Below are positions 1-9,400 of a stretch of 10,820 nt of DNA, piece after piece. Below the pieces are notes generated by a model. That model made no database searches, was not told the origin of the DNA, and worked only from the letters and a program-made list of their open reading frames with translations. Source of the stretch: Ichthyophonus hoferi (lineage: Eukaryota; Opisthokonta; Ichthyosporea; Ichthyophonida; Ichthyophonidae); contig NAOQ01000119.1 in NCBI GenBank assembly GCA_002751075.1, forward strand, positions 61,293 to 72,112, read 5' to 3'. The stretch's first letter is position 1. Every line of letters begins with the position of its first letter. The position numbers and the translations under genes are program-made.

Positions 1-301
1 TTTCTAATATCCTAATCTTCCGGTCCCAGTCTAATGCATGGTATATTAATTCTTAAATAAATTGGCATAAATAGAAAATTGCAATGAATTTACACCATAC
101 TAGTATGAGGCAAGTTTAAACTAAAACAGTAATTAGTAATTATAGATAATGTTATTTTTTTAAAAAAATTAATCAAAATGGGGAGACTCTATCGTTATAA
201 TATACCAATACATATATGGACATATATAATTACAAAAACATTTGTATCACTACATATAACCCGAAATATCTACACACACATAAAGATTTAAAACATTCCA
301 G
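1..301 (+). other. Intron, 3' part only
   Basis: This AT-rich stretch has no credible coding frame and ends in the acceptor CATTCCAG just before the first exon. Its donor lies upstream of the window. The run before the acceptor is A/C-rich rather than a clean pyrimidine tract. Confidence 0.6.
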
Positions 302-412
302 TTTGCCTTTCGGAAAGAGGAGTGTGTGCATCTTGGAAAGGAACAAAGAATCTACTCTCAACACCAAGATTGTGTTAAGGATACTTTAAAAAGGGAGTCT
401 TCCAAGTTGAAT
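302..412 (+). CDS. SMC1: SMC1-like exon 1 of window: end of N-terminal head / start of coil
   Basis: The exon has 37 codons, enters and leaves in phase 0, and lies between acceptor TTCCAG and donor GTAAGA, the best donor in the gene. It opens FAFRKEECVHLGKEQR. In animal SMC1 the segment leaving the N-terminal head has a similar FNY..KK...ERK pattern (family knowledge from memory). The remainder is charged, coil-like sequence. Its base composition is less AT-rich than its flanks. The short match makes this exon less certain than those of the hinge. Confidence 0.7.
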
Positions 413-3400
413 GTAAGACTATTAGGTGTTATTATATGTGTTTATTGCACTGCATTAATTAAATATAAATTATCTTTATGTGTGGATGATATTTTTGAAA
501 AAATTTGCATATAGCATACTGCTTTATAATATTACATTAGACATTAGTGAACTTACCGATATGTGTATTATTATTTATTCAGACATGCATTTGGTTGATT
601 TTTAATGATTAATAGATGGTTATATATATTTAAGTTGAGCACATGAATAGGATGTCAATAGAATTGTTTTATTGCAATTATATTATTTTTATTAGTCTAC
701 ATATACTTGCATTTAATATATCAATGGAACTGTGTAATTATGAATTATGAGTATTTAAATAAAAGTAAAAAATATTTATTTTTCAGACTCTTCATCTAAT
801 TGCTATATTCAGTCTCCTCACAATATTTAGCAGACAAAAGAAGTACACCACAGATTTTCATCTTATTTTGTTTAGAGGATCGTGTCAAATATAGCTACTC
901 TACAACATAGGCAAAGTAACTATTATTAGAATTATGTAATTGATTAATGCAGGATTCTGTAGTATTCTATATATAAAATGTTATATCTAAAAAATAAAAA
1001 GAGGTTTTTTCTGGGACAAATTAAGAACTTTGGCTATGTATTGATACCAAATAAAGGCTATCCAGTTTTATCCTAATTTCTCTAATGCATTAGTTAACTG
1101 CTGCTCTGAACATGGGTGCAATAGTTACTACACAGGCTGAAATTAATAGATAAATCCTCCTTGGCATCATACACTCTTAGCTTTTCTGTCTAGTTTTTTT
1201 TTTTCTATTTCTTTTTTTTTAATATCAGCCCCACTATCTCTAAGTACTCTTGTGTTAAATTGCTTTTTTATCTTATTATTTTTCTCATCATTATTCTCAA
1301 CCTCGACCCCTGTATACACAATCCTATTTATAATGGATTAGTCTTGCGTGGAAGAGGTAAAAATAATGCAGGAGGAGGCAACAGTACACACAGAACAGCT
1401 AGCAATCCAAAAAAAAGCATTGAAAAAATGTGAAAAACAACTTGACGCTGCCAGAGCACAGAATACGGAATTTCTAACACAGGCTGCTACCATTAAGGTT
1501 TATTGTTACACTCATAGTGTCTTACATGCGTAATAGGCTCTGCTTGTGCTTGCATTATTAGTAGCAGTCTATTGATAACGTAAATGCAGTACCTTGGTTA
1601 ATGTTTTTATATATATTTATTTAAACAGTTAAATAGATGCTACATTTTACTAAAAAATTAGTGTTTTGTCATGGACTCAGGGTGCTTCGGATTTTTTGAA
1701 AAATATAATAGAATAAATTAAATAGAAATAATGTCAGTTGAAGAAACGAAAAGATAAAATCGTATCAAAAAAAAAACTTGCCAATGTGCTTCATAAATGT
1801 CTACATAGGCAACAAGTAAGAGTTGTACAAACACCACCTTAATGAATAACATAAAATATTTTCCGTACTTGCAGGTAGAGGAAGAACTAACACAGAGTAA
1901 GGTTGGTAAATTACAACGAGTTATAATTGCAAATAATGACAGAAATGCTAAAAATATACAAGACCAGGAAATGTTGGACGTACAGATACTTAAAACCCAG
2001 AAAAAACTGGAAGCTCTTTGCAAGCAGCTGATTACATTGGTGTGTTATAGACTTTTATAATGATATATTAGTATTTAAAGTATGAATATTACCGCCGAAT
2101 TTAGATTATTTCAAAACACACAAATACAAAAGACAGGGTTTGTATTGATGGTTCTTTATGCAATAGTAGTATTAATTTCTTCCTGATCGTGGTAATGCAA
2201 TGATTAATAAATTTTTTCACAATAGCTGTTAATGTAAAGTTAGTATGAACATTAATATTTATAAGGGTAGTAATTTTAAATTAATATTATAAACAATAAT
2301 AGAATTATTATAGTTGCGGTTATTGGTATTGTTGTTATTGTTGTTATTTTTACCTTATTTGCTACATAGTTAACAGTAACAGTCATAACCTTATTATCTA
2401 TAGTAAAATAGTAATTATGAAATATTAGGATAAACTAAAAAACACATACTTACCGTCGTTTCCACAATAGGAACAAGAACACCAAGACGTAAACATAACA
2501 AAAATTACTGCACTGAAGAAAAAGTTGGAAAAGGTATGTTGTATTTGCACATTTTACAGAAAGCGGGAAAGACGGATTGTAAAGAGAAACAGCATTAAAA
2601 CAAGGTATATTATGAAGACAGATCTATATTAAAATATTTTTGGAAGGCGTCCCACAGGCTAATGTGAAGAGAAAAATAAAATAATAAAACAATAAAATAC
2701 ACAATAATTAGACAAAAGAGAGGTATCGTGAAAGTAAACATAACTAAGATTTTATGCCTGTGTTAATATTCATGGTGAATTGGTGTATAGATGGAGGAAA
2801 AAGTAAAAGGTAAAAAGACACGTATGTGATGAATATTGGGCTTGTTCAATATAGAGGAGAAATATAAAACTAGAACACAGAATAGGTATTCAATCAATAT
2901 GCTAAAATGTAAAGGGCAGTTTTGTTGTCATTATCTCTCTACTATAGTTTCAGTCTCTAATATTATATTATTTTTACAATAAACAGTCACTATGTTTTAA
3001 AATATTGTTAAAATGCCGCAAGGAGTGGTAAATAACTGTTTGAATTTAAATTTGAATTTAAATTTACATAGTTCAAGAAATTAGAATTAATATTGATAAC
3101 ACATTATACAAAGTTGGAAACGACCCACGATATTCCTATGATGGAAGCATGGAAACAACAGGCCACTATAAATAGAGCAACACATTTACGTCTACAAGGA
3201 GATCTGTTGACATGCAATAAAGATATTTTAGATTGCCAAGATAAGTTGATGAAATTAGGGTAGGTAACCCTAGGCGTCTAAATTAAGGTTGTATACATGT
3301 ATGTATGCATGCTTATTTTTCAAACTTTGCAACATATATTTGCATATATATATATATATAATAGATGCACGTATACATACATATGCATGTGTTAGTTTAC

Positions 3401-6400
3401 ATATAATTTTTAATATTGGTTGTTGCATGTATTGGTGTTAACATAATTACATATAAACGTATGCAATGCCAATTAGCGTATAGATTTCATTCTAGTATAT
3501 AAATATTTTAAATATGGTTTTTATTAAATCCTGGAATAACATGAACACTTGGCTTTTAAATATGAAAATCCATTTTAAACAAATGATTATATACATGTTT
3601 ATTTATGTAGAATTACATATGAAACAACTCTTGCGTGTATGTACACTTATTGTAATTGGTGTTCGCTGTGTATAAATATATATCAGCTCGGGTATGAGTA
3701 TGACCAATTATATTTATATATATATATATTCATATAGTCATACACACACAAATATATGTATATAATACCTAATGTAAGTACATATGTATATCCATATTTC
3801 TATTTATATGCTTATTTATTCTTATGTATTTATAATATACAGTGAAGAGGAAAACAATGCACAGAGTAAGCTTAATATTCTCCTAGACTCTCTGAGTGAA
3901 CTGTGTTCTGAAGAGGCCAACATTAAAGAAAATTTGTTTACTGTTGACACTGAACGGTCCTACTTAGAGGGTATAGTTTCTAGTTTTACCTTACTTTAAA
4001 TTATTTCTACAAATCTACATCAATTTCTGAGATGTTTTTTCCTTTGTATGTGTCCTATTTTCCTTCCAATATTACATCTTCATTATCTATGTAATTTAAC
4101 TGTTTTTGCAATGTTTATTTACATATTTAAATGTACATTCCTCCAAACGTATATTTCTATGATATAAATTTCTATTTCAGTCAGTAGTTAATAATTACTA
4201 TTATATTTATAATACATTTAAAGCAGGCTTTAAAACCATTAGTAATATCAATACGTGATTCTTACAATATATATATATATATATATATACTTTTAACGTA
4301 CAGTGTCATTGAAATTAAGTTTTTAATATTATTTGCAAAATTATGTTTAAATTTATATTTTTGTATACACAAATATTTACTTATTAAAATAAATTTACTA
4401 AAGACTTGGGTAAAAAATATCGCATTAAATGGTAGTTCTACTCCTTTCATATTACTATATTTTGTCTCTTTTTTGTCTAATGTATTTTTTGCCACCTTTT
4501 ATTGTTGCATTTTATATATTATTTTAGATTTTAATCTTTCATTTTAAAGCAATTATTGTTATTGTTTTAATTACTAGTACTAGTTTATCTACATTATTTG
4601 TTCCATAAAGATCTCATTACATTATCATAGTAGGTGCTTTGCTATACGTAGTTATTATTTACTAATAGACCAAAACCAGAAATATAACATCATTGCATAA
4701 GTAGCTAATCTATTTAGTCATATTTGATTAGTATCCCTGGATAAACACTGGTATATGTTTTTCTGGGTAGTTAGGCATATATTTATGCCCATTTGTATAT
4801 TTATATACAATTATATGTATATTATTATAAATATATTTATGTATTTGTGTAAGTTTATGCATAGATGTGGGTATGTACATCTACAAGTCAATAATTGTTT
4901 GTATAAAATTTAAGTTTTATAATCAAAATCACATATATATGTATATATATTAAAATGTCTATTCTTGCTTAAAAAATTAAGTTTATATCTTTTTTTGTGC
5001 TATTAATAATTAATATACTAGAGTATTTACATGAAATACACAGGAAAACTTTCTGGTTTACAACATGACAAAGCAGTCAGTGAAAACACACTGGGAAAAG
5101 GTGATAAAGATATATTTCGTGCCATAACTTACATGAAGAATAAACTGGGCGCTGGTACTTATTTCTATTGGCTTCTTACTTTTTTTATTGGGTTGATTGG
5201 TTAAATATACAGCGTTTGGTTTATGCAGTCAATTGTAAGGAAATAAATGAATGTTTATCTTAAAAATCTTACTAATAATCAATACTTTTGTAAATTGCAG
5301 TGCAATCACGATATATATAGTAATTATAAGTTGGGCAAGGTAGAACTACGAGTAATACTGCAGAAGTAGAATACTGTAGCTATCAATATAATTAGGTTTG
5401 TGATGAATTATACTGTATGCGTGATGAAGTAGCACTATATTTTAAATGCGATTGTTAGTATGCATTTATTAATATATATGTATATTGCGTAAATGTGTAT
5501 AATTTATTTTGATTTATTCTAAATGTTTACAAGAGATGTGCCTAATTATATAGGTAAGAGATTTAAGAGTTACAGAACAACTATAAAATGATACTATAAT
5601 ATTATGATAATGTGTTATTAATGATATTGTGCTATTATAGTCAGTGTTAAGTTAATTTAGGAATCCCAGTCAGTAGGGATGCATATTGAAGCATAGGCTG
5701 TCCTATGTAAGATCCATTGGAGGATAGTGCAATACACTCCTGATTCAATGTGTTGGCTATGATATATAATTTAAATTTAATAGAATACATACTACATAAA
5801 AAGGTAATTTGACAACATAAATGGAAGTTTTACTTGAATATCAAAATAATAAGTTACATATATACTCTTATTGTAATATACTCAAGGCAATATAGACTCT
5901 TAATTCACTGCGATATATATCATATACATCACTAATTTAATACAATAAATACAATATAAATTTTAATAAAATAATGCAATTAATGATGGCTATCAGACAG
6001 GGTACATGGGGTAGTCTGTGATGTCATTAACCTCAAGACCTGTAAAGATAGCGTCCCTGTTAATATGGCTTTACGCCAGAAATTAAAGGTTGTCATCATC
6101 TCAAATGTATTTATGATACCTACTATATACTTATTTTTCATACATAAGCATTAACGTTTGTAATGATATATATGATTTTGTATGATTATATCGGTGTATT
6201 TAGATATATTCTGCTGTATAATTTTTGATAAATAATAAGTATATTACAATATATAAATATATTAAATATATTGACTTATATAAGTATACTGCTTTGTGCA
6301 AACATAATATATTATATACGCATATCTGTATAATATAATATAATGCAGTATAACACACTTTATGTATGTAACTGTATGGTAATTGACTACTAATATTGAC

Positions 6401-9400
6401 ATCATAACAGATTATAATTGTGCAATCACGAGAGGATGCTATAGCTGTGTTAGACTACTTCCGACAACAAAGAATAGGCCAAGTTACCTGCGAAATACTT
6501 GATGAGTTGAAGTATAAGAAGAGTCTTCTAAATGATTTGGGTGGGTTTGTTTAGATATAATATATAGCAACGCCACATTACAGTTTATATCCTATTATAT
6601 ATTTCATTACATACTTCATTATATATTTCATTATATATTATGTTATATGTCAGAGTATAGATTATTTTATATATCATTGTATATACTATCTCGTTATTTA
6701 TTTTATTGTGTATTCCACTATCTATTCTATTTGATATTTTATTGTGTATCGCATTATATATGCCTTTATGTATTATATAGTAGGTTAATTGTATCCATGT
6801 TGAGTTAAATAAAAAAAGAAAAACTTTACTCTATGAAAACAATACAACTTATATATATATAGCAAGCTCATGCTGAAGAAAAAATGAATGTTGTTGTTTT
6901 TTGTGCACTGTGTGACTGAATTGTTAAATAATTAGACCAAGAGACTCCTTTAATTAGCTACAATAGACTGGTTCGCACTGCATTGAACCGTGCATTTTAA
7001 TTTATAAATTCAATATATATTTTCAATAGAATACAGTAATAGGATAAATATCTTCTATCTAATCATTTACTGGCCCGTAGGTCATATAAAGCAATTTAAA
7101 TACGGACAATATACAGGGCAGGATCTAGGAATTATAAATAAAACCCTACACACACAGAAAGAGAGAGACCATCTCTAAGTGCTATGGTTGAATGTCAGAC
7201 TAGATATACAGCACTGGCTGCACATCTATTGGATAAATGGGCTTTGTGTTCCAACTACAAGGATGCATGTAATTACATGGATCAACAAATGTATGCTTTT
7301 AGTTAATAACTAATAGGGTAGATAAACATATATATTTTTTACTAGGTGATTGTTAATTCTATTTTTAATTGATGCACTTTAAGGGTTTTCTCAAATAAAT
7401 ATCTCTATTTTGAATGCAAATATTAGGAGTTTTGTTCAACTACTCTACCAATAGTATTTGTAAGTATGCTATTAAATTAGAAACTTTTCCTACCTGCATC
7501 TGTTTCCCCACTTTTTTACTGATCTATTTGTTTATGTATGTACCTAAAACATTAGTCAGCTCACCGATATTAAAAATTATAAACATAACTTTCCTTGCAT
7601 ACTAACTTACCATCTGTTTGTAGTAATCTTGTTATGAACAATTATATAACCATATTCCCTTCTCAGCAAGCTAACCCTTTCCCTTTCCTTTGTTTCTTTT
7701 TCAATAGGATTAGTACAGGACTACGCCGGGATATAGTGTCTTCTGAAGGATATAGTATGTGACATTTACTCTATATATTGGGCTAACACCAATTTTACAT
7801 ATCACACATCAAAGGTATTAAATATATTTAATGCCCAACTATAACAATATACATATGGACTTCCAGAAACAAATATATCACCTACGCTTTCTAGTTCTTC
7901 TATAAGAACCACAGTACTTCTAGAATATCACAATATTATTACTAATGCATTTGTATTATCTGGAAATTTTGTTTAGATTTAATAATTTCTTGTTTATGGG
8001 TCAATTTTGATTAGTGTTTGATGGTCAATTCTCCAATTGCACAAAATATTCTTATTATGTATGATGGAAGTAATATAAATATAAATATAATAATTAATGG
8101 TCCCACAACACAGCATTTACAAGGGGAGGGGATATTAAGAAGCCATCATTAAAAGAGATACAACATATAGTCGACTCACCCTTTGCCATAACTATTTATC
8201 ATTATAAACCGGAGCATAATTGTAGTGACAACTTTGATACACAAGGTTGGTGAAATAAAACATGTGCACGTATTGAAAAGATAATATTAAAAGAATATTT
8301 TTTGAAACAATTTTTATGGGAATGAATAAGTACTCTCAAGGATTGCTTAAGAAACTTTATAAATTTGTGAAAGTAGTATTGATCAAATATTAAACCTAGT
8401 AACTTGCATAAATACACATACACTATATATTAGTAGTTGCGTAGTAGGACTGGATTAAAATATAAATACATAAAATGTGATAATTATTGTATTAAATTGG
8501 AGAAGATAAGATTGCCAAATATATATTTTTTGGGTGACATATTGAATAGACATATTATATAGAAATATAACTTAGAAGTATTTATGCCAGCTCTATAACA
8601 AAAGGTTAATTATGTGATATAAACTATTCAATAGACATAAAAGTGTACTTTTTGTCAATCAAACTATTTAATATTGATAGAAACAATAGTTTAAAAAATG
8701 GAATACATCAACAGATTTGATCAAATCTTCCAAAGCAATTAATAAAATTGATGTGGAAATTTTCAGACTACAGACACAATTGAATAATGTTTGTACCAGG
8801 CAAGACGAGGTACTTAAAAAATGTATTTTTCGTACAGGTCATATAAATTAGAATCAATGTTGATTTTTTAAAATATATATGCATAATATGGGCGTTTAAA
8901 ACAAACTAATATCTATACTTACATATATGACCTTGAAGACTGCTATTGTTTAATATATTTATTAAGGAATTACCCTTTCCATTGCATATAGTTTAACGTG
9001 TAACTGTTAATTATAAACTGTGGCTATTTTTTAAAAACCGAAAGTGTGATGCTACACATAATAAATATATGAAAGTATATATAAAAAGATTGGATAATTC
9101 TTATTAAAAATGAGTATATTCAGCCAGCTGTGTAAACCAAATATCGTATCAATCCTACTAATATCAGGGTCGATAATCTATAAGAACTTATATTTAATTA
9201 TTTAACTGCACAGGTTCGTAAGCGGTTGTCCCAAGTAGCCAAAGATAAAGCAAGCCAAGAAAAAAGTATAAGGTTCTGGGTGCAAAAACATTCAGGTGTT
9301 CTTGGATCTCATGTTATAAACGAGTTACCAATTCAGGCAACCATTCCCCGACGGGGTGTAACAGAAAAATCTAGACTAGAAAAAGAGCTGGCTGGATATC

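Larger units (their letters stand above)
5997..8133 (+). other. SMC hinge domain, spread over five exons
   Basis: The hinge is assembled from 5997-6088, 6411-6540, 7158-7290, 7708-7758 and the first bases of the exon at 8124. In order it has VHGVVCDVIN, VNMALRQKLK-IIIVQSREDA, LDYFRQQRIGQVTCEILDEL, RYTALAAHLL, WALCSNYKDAC, and RRDIVSSEGYSMGG. That order and spacing is the two-halved SMC hinge, through which SMC1 and SMC3 dimerise. The usual D-G before the last glycine motif is R-R here, and the G-x-x-L near MALRQKLK has no glycine. Confidence 0.8.

Noticed and set aside
1718-2023. Reverse-strand open frame of about 100 codons
   Set aside because: It lies opposite exon 3 and its intron, is rich in F, S and L with no recognisable pattern, and is explained as the shadow of the plus-strand coil exon.
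2534-2632. Read-through of exon 4 into the following intron, open for about 33 codons
   Set aside because: The donor GTATGT at 2534 is one of the best in the gene and joins in phase to exon 5. The extension is Cys- and Arg-rich, unlike coil.
4262-4495. Reverse-strand open frame of 77 codons
   Set aside because: It is inside an intron, runs into the AT microsatellite and is low-complexity (K, N, I, Y).
5300-6431. A 12-base match, GTGCAATCACGA, at 5300-5311 and 6420-6431, suggesting a duplicated exon piece
   Set aside because: The similarity stops at 12 bases. Many such matches are expected by chance in an AT-biased window of this size, and the first copy has no usable frame.
7414-7605. Plus-strand open frame with hydrophobic residues
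   Set aside because: It sits inside an intron between two well-phased exons, with no splice signals or family resemblance.
8202-8423. Reverse-strand open frame of 73 codons
   Set aside because: It overlaps exon 12 in antisense and continues into AT-rich intron. Its composition is not gene-like.
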